49,223 bases of DNA from STD2-77 sp964503935 (GCA_964503935.1 CAZDCJ010000004.1:1-49223), one strand, 5' to 3'. Positions 22,083 to 30,854 are shown, counted from the first letter of the stretch. Notes: a model not told the origin generated them from the letters alone. A program made the numbers and translations.

Positions 22083-24509
22083 ATGGATATCGACATCAAA
22101 AAAAATAATACGCCGCGCGCACTTCGGAAAGGAGTGGTGGATTTGCGCGCCTTCGAAAAGGAAAGGCTTCGGCGCCGCGAACTCGAAAGAAAGATGCTTC
22201 TCCGGGAAAGTTCCGCCGCGAGGACATATGCAGATATAAAGCTGCAGGAAGAACTCCCGCCGGAAAGGATCCGGGAAGAAGAGGGCCTGCCGGAAATCAT
22301 GCCGGAGACCTTGACCGGACCGACAGAGCCGCACGAGGCAGAAGTGGCAGAACCGATAGATACAGAAGAAGAGCCGACAGTCTGGATGAAATACGAGATG
22401 GAAAGCCGTCTGTATTTCGGGAAGAAAAGGACTGCGCCAGACGACCACAATTTCGTGCGTCCTCAGGAAATGGAAAGATACCGCGAAAGCTCAGCGATCG
22501 CGGATATCGCCATAGACGAAGAAGATTCCATCCCTCTCATTGATTTCCGGCATACGAACTTTCTCCAAAGGAAATCCCTGCTGCGCTTTGCAACCGTCTC
22601 TTTCATGATTCCCGTGCTCATCTTCGGACTCTCTTTCGCCCAATCGCAATATGAACGGAAGGAAAGAGTACTGGGCGCCAGTACGGCAGCACTCAACGAC
22701 CTCAAGTCTGCGGCCGGATCCGCTTTCGCGTCCGAGTTCAACCTGACCGGAAGCAGTTTTGAGTCCGCTAACATGAATTTCGCCGAAGCGCGCGAGACGA
22801 TTGACGGTCTCGGTCTCGGTATCGGCGAAGTCATCGCCGGACTTCCCATCGACACGCCGCTTTCCGCAGCCGAAAATCTTACCACAGCCGGAGAAAATAT
22901 CTCTCTGGCAGGCAAAGACCTGAGCGGTATGCTGGAAAAGATCGCCACGCCGGACGAAAGCATCTCCTTCGTCCGGAAACTCGTCAGCGCCGAAGAGGAT
23001 ATGAAAAGCACTGCCGCGCACCTTTCGGCCGCCAGCGCCAATCTGGAAAAAGTAGAGACACGATACATCCCCGAAGATATGCGGAGCAAGATTGATCTTG
23101 CGAAGGACGTCCTACCGAGCATCTCTTCCAACTTCGAGAAGTTCGCGCAAGACTATCCGCTTCTCCTGCGGATGCTGGGAAGCGAGAGGACACAGAAATA
23201 CCTGCTTCTTTTCGAGAATAACAGTGAGATGCGCGCTAACGGCGGATTTATCGGCACCTATGGCATCCTGGACATCAAAGACGGAGAAATCGAGAGCCTG
23301 ACAATCGACGGGATCTTCAATCCGGACGGACAGCTCAGAGAGAAGATAGTTCCCCCTATGCCCGTCCAGAAGATCAGCGCTGCCTGGAGCATGCATGATG
23401 CTAACTGGTTCGCCGACTATCCTACCAGCGCCCGGAAGATCGCCCTCCTTTACGAAAAGACCGGCGGACCCACCGTGGACGGCGTGATCGCCATCACCCC
23501 GGAAACCGTCAAGAAGCTCCTTGCCATAACTGGACCGATCGAGATGCCGGAATATGGCGTCATCATCACGGCGGACAATTTCATCGCCGAAACCCAGAAC
23601 CAGGTGGAAAACCTTTATGACCAGGAAGAGAATCGCCCCAAGAAGATCCTTTCCGATCTCGCACCGATTCTCTTGAAAAAGGTATCCGGACTCGTCCGCC
23701 AGGGTGGAGCGGAGAATCTCCTCCGTATCATCCGGATCGGTGAGGAATCCCTCGACGAAAAGCACATACTAATCTATCACCGCGACGAGGTGATCGAGAC
23801 CATGATCAAGAAGCGCGGCTGGGGAGGAGAAGTGATCCAAAACAGGAAAGGGGATTACCTCTCGGTGATAAATTCCAACATCAACGGCTACAAGACCGAC
23901 GCAGTCATAAAGGAAAGCATCCGACTGGAAACGAATATCGGGGAAGACGGCACCGTCATCAATACCCTCGTCATAAACCGCAAGCACCTGGGCGGAGATG
24001 CGGCTTACGACTGGTATAACCGCGTCAATGCGGACTATATGCGCGTCTATGTACCCCAAGGAAGTATTCTCCTGGAAGCTTCCGGAAGTACCGCCGAAGA
24101 ATACTCCGCGCCGATAGATTATTCTGCATTCAAGACCGATCCAGATATCAAAGCCATCGAGGATACTATCCGCATCGATCCCGAGTCCGGCACCCAGGTC
24201 TTCGAGGAAGCCGGCAAGACCGTCTTTGGCAACTGGGTATACGTAAGCCCCAAAGAAGAAGTGACTGTCGTCTACAGATACGAGCTGCCCTTCAAGATAG
24301 ACTTCGCAGCTTGGAGCGAGAACGCGGATGCATATAGCGCCCTCGTCCAAAAACAGGCCGGTTCCGTCGGAAGCGATTTCGAAACCGAAGTCCGCTTCCC
24401 GGACGAGTGGCAGATCGCCTGGAAGACCGAGAAGCTTACCGCTGACAACGCCTGGAGGGGGACGCTTTCAGAAGACATGCTCTACGGGATAGTGCTGACA
24501 AAAGGATAG
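22083..24509 (+). CDS. DUF4012 membrane protein with a long cytoplasmic N-terminus
   Basis: The 808-residue protein has a charged, E/R-rich N-terminal part (about residues 1-160), a single membrane helix (about 166-186) and a large extracytoplasmic region. The part from about residue 375, with LLLFENNSEMRANGGFIGTY and the later VDGVIAITPETVKKLL, is the DUF4012 core seen widely in CPR, Chloroflexi and Actinobacteria near polysaccharide genes and distantly related to LytR-CpsA-Psr ligases. A surface-polymer role is inferred from context, downstream of glycosyltransferases; no biochemical function is established. Confidence 0.85.
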   Translation: MDIDIKKNNTPRALRKGVVDLRAFEKERLRRRELERKMLLRESSAARTYADIKLQEELPPERIREEEGLPEIMPETLTGPTEPHEAEVAEPIDTEEEPTVWMKYEMESRLYFGKKRTAPDDHNFVRPQEMERYRESSAIADIAIDEEDSIPLIDFRHTNFLQRKSLLRFATVSFMIPVLIFGLSFAQSQYERKERVLGASTAALNDLKSAAGSAFASEFNLTGSSFESANMNFAEARETIDGLGLGIGEVIAGLPIDTPLSAAENLTTAGENISLAGKDLSGMLEKIATPDESISFVRKLVSAEEDMKSTAAHLSAASANLEKVETRYIPEDMRSKIDLAKDVLPSISSNFEKFAQDYPLLLRMLGSERTQKYLLLFENNSEMRANGGFIGTYGILDIKDGEIESLTIDGIFNPDGQLREKIVPPMPVQKISAAWSMHDANWFADYPTSARKIALLYEKTGGPTVDGVIAITPETVKKLLAITGPIEMPEYGVIITADNFIAETQNQVENLYDQEENRPKKILSDLAPILLKKVSGLVRQGGAENLLRIIRIGEESLDEKHILIYHRDEVIETMIKKRGWGGEVIQNRKGDYLSVINSNINGYKTDAVIKESIRLETNIGEDGTVINTLVINRKHLGGDAAYDWYNRVNADYMRVYVPQGSILLEASGSTAEEYSAPIDYSAFKTDPDIKAIEDTIRIDPESGTQVFEEAGKTVFGNWVYVSPKEEVTVVYRYELPFKIDFAAWSENADAYSALVQKQAGSVGSDFETEVRFPDEWQIAWKTEKLTADNAWRGTLSEDMLYGIVLTKG

Positions 24510-24563
24510 ACGGTCCGGAGATCTCCCAGGAGGATGTACCTGGCTCGCAAAAAAGTAAAGGAA

Positions 24564-24592
24564 TTTACAAAAGAAACGAATAGTGGTAATAT
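24564..24592 (+). promoter_or_regulatory. Promoter of the tandem pilin genes
   Basis: TTTACA (24564-24569), a 17-bp spacer and TAATAT (24587-24592), 29 bp before ATG 24622. Confidence 0.65.
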
Positions 24593-24621
24593 TTTATCAA
24601 GCTAACTAAACATCTCTAAAT

Positions 24622-24978
24622 ATGCGCATGAAGAATCCGGCAAAGAAAGAACTGGCAGTATTGGTATGCCTCATTTCCTCATTTGCCCCGCTTTCGGCAC
24701 TTGCAAGTCTGGCAGATTTAGAAGGCGTAGCACCCGACAAATCCATCAAAGATGTCTTGGCAGATATGACTACCTGGATCTTAGGATTCGGGGTTTTGCT
24801 TTGCGTTATCTTGATAATCTGGGGAGGATTGACTTACGTCGCATCCGTGGGGGACGAACAGAGGATTGAGAAAGCGAAAAAGACCATCCACTATGCCATC
24901 TTCGGAATCATCATCATCGGCCTTTCCTTCGCGATGATCAAAGTCGTGAACGATGTCCTTATCACGAATAATCAATAA
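24622..24978 (+). CDS. TrbC/VirB2-like pilin protein 1
   Basis: The 118-residue protein has a signal-like N-terminus (about residues 10-29), then helix 1 (TTWILGFGVLLCVILIIWGG), a short loop with the typical YVASVGDEQRIEKAKKTI, and helix 2 (YAIFGIIIIGLSFAMIKVV). The loop with GDE and AKKTI is the hallmark of CPR TrbC/VirB2-like proteins in T4SS or pilus loci. It is the first of four tandem paralogues. Confidence 0.8.
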   Translation: MRMKNPAKKELAVLVCLISSFAPLSALASLADLEGVAPDKSIKDVLADMTTWILGFGVLLCVILIIWGGLTYVASVGDEQRIEKAKKTIHYAIFGIIIIGLSFAMIKVVNDVLITNNQ

Positions 24979-24982
24979 TAAT

Positions 24983-25387
24983 ATGAAATCACAAAAAGTT
25001 CTCATCGGATCGGTTTCTGCTGTGCTCATACTCTGTGCTCACTCCGCCCTGGCCTCGGCCTGGCAAATGCCGCCTAATCCCGGATTGCCGGATGATTTTA
25101 TGGGTTCCGTAGAGAATATCGCCAATTGGCTCCTGGGATTCGTGACGCTGCTATCGGTGCTGGCCATCATCTGGGGAGGCACGATATATGTCGCTTCATC
25201 CGGAGACGAAGACCGCACCCGGACCGCCAAAAAGACCATCAAATACGCCATCATGGGGCTTGCCATGGCAGGCTTGGCCTACGCGATCGTAACGCTAGTC
25301 GTCAAGGACATCCTTGTCACGGGGCAGCAGGAGGAAACGAACACCCAGAACGGACAGCAGAATTCGCAGGCCACCCAAGCGATGTGA
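24983..25387 (+). CDS. TrbC/VirB2-like pilin protein 2
   Basis: With the start at ATG 24983 the product has 134 residues. It has a signal peptide (to about residue 25, ...ALASA), helix 1 (NWLLGFVTLLSVLAIIWGG), the loop YVASSGDEDRTRTAKKTI, helix 2 (YAIMGLAMAGLAYAIVTLV) and a Gln/Asn-rich tail. The frame is open ten codons further upstream, but the upstream Met would overlap the preceding gene and has no ribosome site. It is 4 bp downstream of pilin 1. Confidence 0.8.
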   Translation: MKSQKVLIGSVSAVLILCAHSALASAWQMPPNPGLPDDFMGSVENIANWLLGFVTLLSVLAIIWGGTIYVASSGDEDRTRTAKKTIKYAIMGLAMAGLAYAIVTLVVKDILVTGQQEETNTQNGQQNSQATQAM

Positions 25388-25434
25388 TCCGGCATCCGAT
25401 ATCTCCTTTGATAATAATCCGCTAAACGATAAAA

Positions 25435-25833
25435 ATGAAAAAAGCGAATAAGCTCCTGCTCCCTGCCGCGCTTGCTCTTCTCCCCCTCTCCAGCGCCTGG
25501 GCGGGGACAGGATCGAAAGCCTGGGCTCCTCCGCAAAATAACAGCGGCGCCCCTTCGGAATTCGAAGATGTAGTCATGAACGGCACCAACTGGATCCTGG
25601 GATTCATCACCGTCATCGCGGTCCTTTTCATCATCTACGGAGGCATCCAGTACATCACTGCCGGGGGAGACGAGAACACCATGAAGAGCGCGAAGAAGAC
25701 GATTACCACCGCGATCATCGGCCTGGTAGTCGCGGGACTCGCCTATGCGATAGTGACGCTCATCACTTCGGATATCATTGTCGAGGATTCAAACAGCGGA
25801 AACGCCGTTACGGATTCGAACTATGTGATGTAA
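25435..25833 (+). CDS. TrbC/VirB2-like pilin protein 3
   Basis: The 132-residue product has a signal peptide (cleavage plausible after SSAWA), helix 1 (NWILGFITVIAVLFIIYGG), the loop YITAGGDENTMKSAKKTI, helix 2 (IIGLVVAGLAYAIVTLITS) and a Ser/Asn-rich tail. It is the third tandem paralogue, 47 bp after pilin 2. Confidence 0.8.
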   Translation: MKKANKLLLPAALALLPLSSAWAGTGSKAWAPPQNNSGAPSEFEDVVMNGTNWILGFITVIAVLFIIYGGIQYITAGGDENTMKSAKKTITTAIIGLVVAGLAYAIVTLITSDIIVEDSNSGNAVTDSNYVM

Positions 25834-25911
25834 GGAACAAGATAACGATTCAAAAGATAGTTTTCAATTAAGCCGATAATTAAACAAATTGAAAGGAGGT
25901 GAAAAGAAAGA

Positions 25912-26289
25912 ATGAGATACCTAACTAAATTAGCAGCATCAGGAGTACTTACTCCGGCACTCGTCTTCGCTTCCAAGGTAAATGCTGCCGGATGGGGACA
26001 AGGTGATACATATCAGCCAGAAGGCGTTTCCGACGATTTCGAAGCTTCGGTCATGACTATCACCAATTATATCCTCGGCTTCATCACGATTGTCGCTACT
26101 TTGATGATCATCTACGGAGGCGTACTTTACCTGACTTCCGCCGGAAATGAAGATACTGCCGCAAGGGCCAAGAAAACCATTGCCTATGGTGTCGTCGGTC
26201 TGGTAGTCATCGGTCTAGCTTACGCCCTGGTCGATCTCATCACCAACACGGTCGTAACCGGAGGAGGAGGAGAAGAAGCTACAGAATAA
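25912..26289 (+). CDS. TrbC/VirB2-like pilin protein 4, strong ribosome binding site
   Basis: The 125-residue product has a signal peptide (to about ...KVNA, residue 24), helix 1 (NYILGFITIVATLMIIYGG), the loop YLTSAGNEDTAARAKKTI and helix 2 (YGVVGLVVIGLAYALVDLI), with a Gly/Glu tail. Unlike its three upstream paralogues it has a perfect Shine-Dalgarno sequence, AAAGGAGGTG at 25890-25899, 12 bp before the ATG. It is therefore probably the most abundant product of the cluster, as expected for the major pilus subunit. A terminator follows at 26336-26363. Confidence 0.83.
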   Translation: MRYLTKLAASGVLTPALVFASKVNAAGWGQGDTYQPEGVSDDFEASVMTITNYILGFITIVATLMIIYGGVLYLTSAGNEDTAARAKKTIAYGVVGLVVIGLAYALVDLITNTVVTGGGGEEATE

Positions 26290-26335
26290 TTTTGAAAAAT
26301 AAGTTTTTTCAAAGTAGAACGCTCTGCAATATACC

Positions 26336-26363
26336 AAAAACCGCCCTTTCGGAGGCGGTTTTT
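26336..26363 (+). terminator. Intrinsic terminator of the pilin cluster
   Basis: AAAAACCGCC-CTTTC-GGAGGCGGTTTTT. A second weaker hairpin (TTTGAAAAA/TTTTTTCAAA) lies at 26291-26313. Confidence 0.88.
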
Positions 26364-26410
26364 GCTGACCTTATAAGTTTTTAGTTATAAGCCGCCAATT
26401 ATAAATTATT

Positions 26411-26493
26411 TGGTGCAGGCGGTGGGAGTCGAACCCACACTCCGAAGAACATGGTCCTAAGCCATGCGCGTATGCCAATTCCGCCACGCCTGC
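26411..26493 (-). tRNA. tRNA-Leu, anticodon UAG, CCA encoded
   Basis: On the minus strand the acceptor GCAGGCG pairs with CGCCTGC, followed by A and an encoded CCA. The anticodon stem is CATGG/CCATG with loop CTTAGGA (anticodon TAG, reads CUA). The variable arm is long (TTCTTCGGAGT), and the T arm is GTGGG-TTCGACT-CCCAC. The long variable arm and D-loop agree with a class II tRNA-Leu. Confidence 0.95.
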
Positions 26494-26674
26494 CCGTAGG
26501 AAAAATACCTTCTAAGTATAATCAAAATGTGCCGAAAAGCAAGAGAGAAACCAACTGACGACTGATGACTGCTAACCGATAACGGCAAAAGCTGCGTAGT
26601 AGCGTTTCGCTTTGTTCATCGGTTAAAAGCAGGATAACAAAGGCGATAAGACGGCTCGTGTTATGAGTTTTCAG

Positions 26675-27580
26675 TCATTTCTTGCCCGAATGGAACTTGT
26701 TATGGATGTCCTTTAGATGCTTATTGGTAACATGGGTATAGACCTGGGTGGTGGTGATATTTGAGTGTCCCAGCATCTCCTGCACACTGCGGAGATCCGC
26801 CCCGTTGCGCAGTAAATCCGTGGCAAAGCTGTGCCGAAGAGTGTGCGGGGTGATCTTCTTGACGATGCCGGCCCGGGAAGCGTATTTCTGCACGATCCGC
26901 TCCACGCTCCGGGCAGTAAGGCGCGATGGGTCGCCGCTTTCTTGGATACGCACGAAAAGCGCCGGCGAAAGGTCCTTGCGCCGCATGATGTACTCATTCA
27001 GAGCTATTTTGGCGGCGGCGGAAAGAAAGACCAGTCGGATCTTATCTCCTTTGCCCCGCACCGAAAATTCGCCGGTCCGGAGATTGACGCTCCCGATATC
27101 CAAGGAAGTAAGCTCGGAAACCCTGAGTCCAGTAGAGAAAAGCAGTTCCAGAATGGCCGTATCCCGCAGATTTTCCAGCTTTTCTCCCCGCGCCGCCTTG
27201 ATCAGCCTCTCTACTTCCTCCAATTCCAAGAATTCCACCTGCCGGTCCTTGGACTTTCCCAACTCTACTTTCTCGCTGCTCAGAGTCTCTATATCCCTCT
27301 TGGCCAAGAACCGCAGGAAACCGCGGATAGCAATGACATAATAATCCTGCGTAATTTTCTTGATGCCGCGCCCTTTCCCGTCCGAATAGCGGTTGAGATA
27401 GATCCGGAACCCCCGCACCGCCTCCGAAGTGATGTCTGAGGGCTTTTCCGCCTTCGACCAGCCCAAAAACCTCTCCAGATACTGGTCGTAATTGCGCACC
27501 GTAAGCGGAGAACGGTTCTTCTCGATTTCCAGGTATTCCAGGAATTCCCGCTTGAGTTCTCGGAGGCTGTCCTGAGGCAT
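26675..27580 (-). CDS. Tyrosine recombinase, XerC/XerD family
   Basis: The 301-residue protein has the N-terminal SAM-like core-binding domain (about residues 5-95) and a C-terminal catalytic domain with the active-site set Arg153 (GLRVSEL), Lys177 (RGKGDK), His246 and Arg249 (TPHTLRH), His272 (LGHSNI) and the nucleophile Tyr281 (TQVYTHV). The length and HxLRH/LGH/Y motifs are typical of Xer proteins that resolve chromosome dimers; CPR genomes often have a single Xer. A phage integrase is less likely because the length is short and there is no neighbouring phage gene, although a tRNA-Leu lies 180 bp downstream. Confidence 0.88.
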   Translation of the reverse strand: MPQDSLRELKREFLEYLEIEKNRSPLTVRNYDQYLERFLGWSKAEKPSDITSEAVRGFRIYLNRYSDGKGRGIKKITQDYYVIAIRGFLRFLAKRDIETLSSEKVELGKSKDRQVEFLELEEVERLIKAARGEKLENLRDTAILELLFSTGLRVSELTSLDIGSVNLRTGEFSVRGKGDKIRLVFLSAAAKIALNEYIMRRKDLSPALFVRIQESGDPSRLTARSVERIVQKYASRAGIVKKITPHTLRHSFATDLLRNGADLRSVQEMLGHSNITTTQVYTHVTNKHLKDIHNKFHSGKK

Positions 27581-27753
27581 ATATAGCTGGTTTTATCCTA
27601 TTTACCCGTATATTCTACGACATATCCGAGAACTTGTCTATCTAAAATTTATGTGATAGACTGATAAAAGAGATATACTGTCTCAATTTAAGCTATGGTT
27701 GATTTTTTCCAGAGCGAGGAGTAGTTATCGTTAAATAAGCATTAAAGAAGAAA

Positions 27754-28074
27754 ATGATCAAAAAAGAAAAGAAGGAGAAGATTATCAAGAAGTTCAAACT
27801 TCACAAGGAAGACACCGGGTCTTCAGAAGTCCAGGTAGCTATTCTTACCGAGAGGATCAAGGAGCTGACCGAGCACTTGAAGATCAATAAGAAAGACAAT
27901 CATTCGCGCAGAGGACTCCTGAAGATGGTCGCGAAGCGTAAGAAGCTTCTACGGGATATCAAAGGCAGCAGCGAGGAAAGATACGCCAAGATCGTGAAAT
28001 CCCTAAAACTGAAAGAAGCTAAATTAATCAAAGAAGATGGCGATCAAGAAACCGATACAAAAGCAGAAGAATAA
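27754..28074 (+). CDS. rpsO: 30S ribosomal protein S15
   Basis: The 106-residue product has the S15 core KEDTGSSEVQVAILTERI (about residues 19-36) and HSRRGLLKMVAKRKKLL (about 50-66), which bind 16S rRNA helices and S6/S18 in the small-subunit platform. It has an extra acidic C-terminal tail (about residues 91-106) compared with the usual 89 residues. That tail is where the next gene, NYN, overlaps by 38 bp, so part of it may be kept for the overlapping frame. It precedes the NYN gene and pnp. Confidence 0.95.
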   Translation: MIKKEKKEKIIKKFKLHKEDTGSSEVQVAILTERIKELTEHLKINKKDNHSRRGLLKMVAKRKKLLRDIKGSSEERYAKIVKSLKLKEAKLIKEDGDQETDTKAEE

Positions 28075-28576
28075 GCCGATCCGGCATAAAGACCAGAGAA
28101 TCGGGGTTTTCGTGGACGCGCAGAACATGTATCACAGCGCGCGCAGCCTCTACAAGGCCCGCGTGAATTTCAGAGAACTCCTCGAGGAAGCGGTGGCCGG
28201 CCGGATTCTCATCCGCGCCATCACCTACGTCATCAGCACCGAAGGGGGAGTGGAAAAGAACTTTTTTGACGCGATAGAGAAATTCGGTTTCGAAATCAAG
28301 GAGAAAGACCTGCAGATATTTCCGGGCGGCATGAAGAAAGCCGACTGGGATGTAGGGCTGGCAGTGGACGCAATCAAGCTGGCGGACAAACTGGATGTAG
28401 TGGTCATAATTTCCGGAGACGGGGATTATGTGCCGCTGGTGGAATACCTCAAGATCAACAAGGGCTGCCGCGTGGAAATCATCGCTTTCGGCGAGAGCAC
28501 TTCTTCGAAGCTCGTAGAAGCTGCCGATGAGTTCACGGACCTGAGCTATGATGAGAAGAGGTTCCTGATCAAATAA
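28037..28576 (+). CDS. NYN/PIN-like (LabA/DUF88) putative RNase
   Basis: The 179-residue protein has the NYN fold signature GVFVDAQNMYHSARSL with the first acidic Asp and Asn, WDVGLAVDAIKLA, and ISGDGDYVPLVEYLK, giving the conserved acid cluster of PIN-like metal-dependent nucleases. Most members cleave RNA. The basic N-terminal extension (MAIKKPIQKQKNKPIRHKD) may bind RNA. It overlaps the 3' end of rpsO by 38 bp in another frame and precedes pnp, pointing to RNA turnover or ribosome quality control. Confidence 0.8.
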   Translation: MAIKKPIQKQKNKPIRHKDQRIGVFVDAQNMYHSARSLYKARVNFRELLEEAVAGRILIRAITYVISTEGGVEKNFFDAIEKFGFEIKEKDLQIFPGGMKKADWDVGLAVDAIKLADKLDVVVIISGDGDYVPLVEYLKINKGCRVEIIAFGESTSSKLVEAADEFTDLSYDEKRFLIK

Positions 28577-28659
28577 ATCCCTTAGCTATACGCCTATGGA
28601 AAAACTAAAAAAAGAATAAAACCTTTTCTTAGCTTGTTTTTTATTTTTATAAAACTTAC

Positions 28660-28747
28660 GAGAGGTGGCCTGTAGACAGTTAGATGCGATCATCTTGAGC
28701 ATTAAGGGAGAGTGAGATGATAATCTAGAGTTTGCAGACCAATTCTC
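28660..28747 (+). promoter_or_regulatory. Long leader hairpin of pnp (RNase III-type autoregulation candidate)
   Basis: The 5' arm starting GAGAGGTGGCCTGTAGAC and the 3' arm ending GTCTGC-type CAGACCAATTCTC pair along most of 26 nt with several G-U pairs, continuing into TTAGAT/ATCTAG and ATCATCT/AGATGAT. The hairpin ends six bases before the Shine-Dalgarno AAAGGA (28754-28759). In E. coli a comparable pnp leader stem is cut by RNase III and then removed by PNPase. Confidence 0.65.
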
Positions 28748-28767
28748 ACGAAGAAAGGATCAAAACG

Positions 28768-30849
28768 ATGGAAGCAAGAAGATTTGAAAGGCCGATCAAT
28801 GGCGGCAACCTGATCATTGAGACCGGCAAGCTTGCGCTACAGGCAAACGGTTCCGTAACCGTCCAATATGGAGGAACGGTCATTTTGGCGACAGCCACTA
28901 TGAATGACGGGGCTCGGGAAGGTGTGGATTTTTTTCCGCTCATGGTGGACTATGAAGAACGGCTTTACGCGGCCGGCAAGATCAAAGGCAGCCGCTTCAT
29001 CAAACGAGAAGGCAAGCCGACCGACGAGGCTATCCTCTCCGGCCGTATCGTCGACCGCACTATCCGTCCGCTTTTCAACGGCCGGATGCGCAACGATGTC
29101 CAGGTAATCCTCACTATGCTTTCCGTCGATCAGGAAAATGACCCCGATGTAATCTCGGTAATCGGCGCTTCGGCCGCATTAGGTATCAGCGACATCCCCT
29201 GGGACGGCCCGGTAGGCGCCGTACGCGTGGCCAAAGTCGACGGACAGCTCGTCCTCAACCCGACTTACGAACAGCGCGAGAAAGCGACGTTCGAGATGTT
29301 CCTTACCGGCAAGGGCGGCAAGATCAACATGATCGAATGCGGAGCCAAAGAAGCGCCGGAATCAGAAATCATGGAAGCGATGCGCTTCGGGGAGAGATAT
29401 ATCTCCGAGCTCGAAGCTTTCCAGAAAGAGATCATCGCCCAACTAGGCAAAGAGAAGAAGCCGGCCAATCTTATGCAGGCACCGGAAGAGCTCGAGGCGA
29501 AGATGCGGGATTTCGCTACCGGCAAGATCGAGCCGGCCATCATGGAAAAAGACAAATTGACCCGCAACGCGAATATGAGCGCCCTCAAGAAGAGCCTCAT
29601 AGATTACGTCCGAGAAGAGATCGGCGCTGAATACATCGAGATCGCCAAGCTGGTCCTCGACGAACAGATCGACAAATTCGTACATGATATCGCCATCTTC
29701 CGGGGCGAGAGAGCCGACGGTAGAAAGATGGACGAGGTGCGTTCCTTGAGTGCAGAGATCGCCGTACTGCCGCGCACCCACGGATCGGGACTCTTCCAAC
29801 GGGGCGAGACCCAAGTGCTCACGGTACTTACTCTGGGCGCACCGGGCGACGAGCAGATCATCGACGGTATGAAAGAGGAAACGACCAAGAGGTTCATGCA
29901 TCACTATTCCTTCCCGCCTTACTCGGTCGGCGAAGTAAAGCCGATGCGCGGTCCGGGCAGAAGAGAGATCGGCCACGGTGCCTTGGCAGAAAAAGCCATC
30001 GAGCCGCTGATCCCGCCACGGGAAAGCTTCCCTTATACCGTCCGTCTGGTCTCCGAAGTGCTCGGCTCCAACGGTTCCTCTTCCCAGGCTAGCATCTGCG
30101 GCAGCGCGCTCGCGCTCATGGACGGCGGAGTCCCCATTCCACGGCTTGCAGCCGGTATCGCTATGGGGCTCATGTCGGATGAAAAGGGCAATTACAAGGT
30201 CCTCACCGACATCCAGGGACCGGAAGACCACTATGGCGACATGGATTTCAAAGTCGCCGGAACTACCGAAGGCATTACAGCCATACAGATGGACGTGAAG
30301 ATCGGCGGCATCAGCATCGACATCCTGGAAGAGGCCGTGACAAAAGCCAGGGAAGCGCGCCTCCACATCATTGATGTGATGAGCGGCGCCATCAAAGAGC
30401 CGCGGCCCGAGATGTCTCCGTATGCTCCGCGCATCACCAGCTTCATGATCAATCCGGACAAGATCCGCGACGTCATCGGCCCGGGTGGAAAAAAGATCAA
30501 TGAGATCATCGCCGACACCGGCGTTACCATAGACATCGAAGATGACGGCACAGTGCTCATCACTTCTAAGGATGCCGAAGCCGCCCGCAAGGCGACTGCC
30601 TGGATAAAGGACATCGTCCGCGAAGTCATTCCTGGCGAGGTATTCCAGGGCAAAGTGGTAAAGCTTATGGCCTTCGGAGCATTCGTAGAAGTCCTTCCCG
30701 GGCAGGAAGGCCTGGTGCATATCTCAGAGCTCGCCCCCACCCGGGTGGAAAAAGCGGAAGATGTAGTGAAGGTGGGTGACATTATTGCAGTCAAAGTTAA
30801 GAATATAGACGACCAAGGAAGGATAAATTTAACACATAAAGGAGTCTAA
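28768..30849 (+). CDS. pnp: Polyribonucleotide nucleotidyltransferase (PNPase)
   Basis: From ATG 28768 the product has 693 residues. It has two RNase PH domains (first about 10-220, second about 310-530, with HGSGLFQRGETQVL and the phosphate-binding GNGSSSQAS-like GSNGSSSQAS), the metal-binding DHYGDMDFKVAGT, then a KH domain (RDVIGPGGKKINEI, about 560-620) and a C-terminal S1 domain (VFQGKVVKLMAFGAFVEV, about 620-690). PNPase degrades RNA phosphorolytically from the 3' end. The start was chosen at the internal ATG because it has AAAGGA at 28754-28759; the upstream in-frame TTG lies in the leader hairpin. It is followed 5 bp later by the coiled-coil gene. Confidence 0.96.
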   Translation: MEARRFERPINGGNLIIETGKLALQANGSVTVQYGGTVILATATMNDGAREGVDFFPLMVDYEERLYAAGKIKGSRFIKREGKPTDEAILSGRIVDRTIRPLFNGRMRNDVQVILTMLSVDQENDPDVISVIGASAALGISDIPWDGPVGAVRVAKVDGQLVLNPTYEQREKATFEMFLTGKGGKINMIECGAKEAPESEIMEAMRFGERYISELEAFQKEIIAQLGKEKKPANLMQAPEELEAKMRDFATGKIEPAIMEKDKLTRNANMSALKKSLIDYVREEIGAEYIEIAKLVLDEQIDKFVHDIAIFRGERADGRKMDEVRSLSAEIAVLPRTHGSGLFQRGETQVLTVLTLGAPGDEQIIDGMKEETTKRFMHHYSFPPYSVGEVKPMRGPGRREIGHGALAEKAIEPLIPPRESFPYTVRLVSEVLGSNGSSSQASICGSALALMDGGVPIPRLAAGIAMGLMSDEKGNYKVLTDIQGPEDHYGDMDFKVAGTTEGITAIQMDVKIGGISIDILEEAVTKAREARLHIIDVMSGAIKEPRPEMSPYAPRITSFMINPDKIRDVIGPGGKKINEIIADTGVTIDIEDDGTVLITSKDAEAARKATAWIKDIVREVIPGEVFQGKVVKLMAFGAFVEVLPGQEGLVHISELAPTRVEKAEDVVKVGDIIAVKVKNIDDQGRINLTHKGV

Positions 30850-30854
30850 TTTCT

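Noticed and set aside
26411..27580. tRNA-Leu plus tyrosine recombinase as an integrated mobile element
   Set aside because: The recombinase has Xer length and motifs, the surrounding genes are housekeeping, and I found no duplicated tRNA 3' end as an attachment site.
29443..30720. Leftward open frame of 425 codons opposite pnp
   Set aside because: PNPase is unmistakable on the plus strand; the other frame is a shadow.
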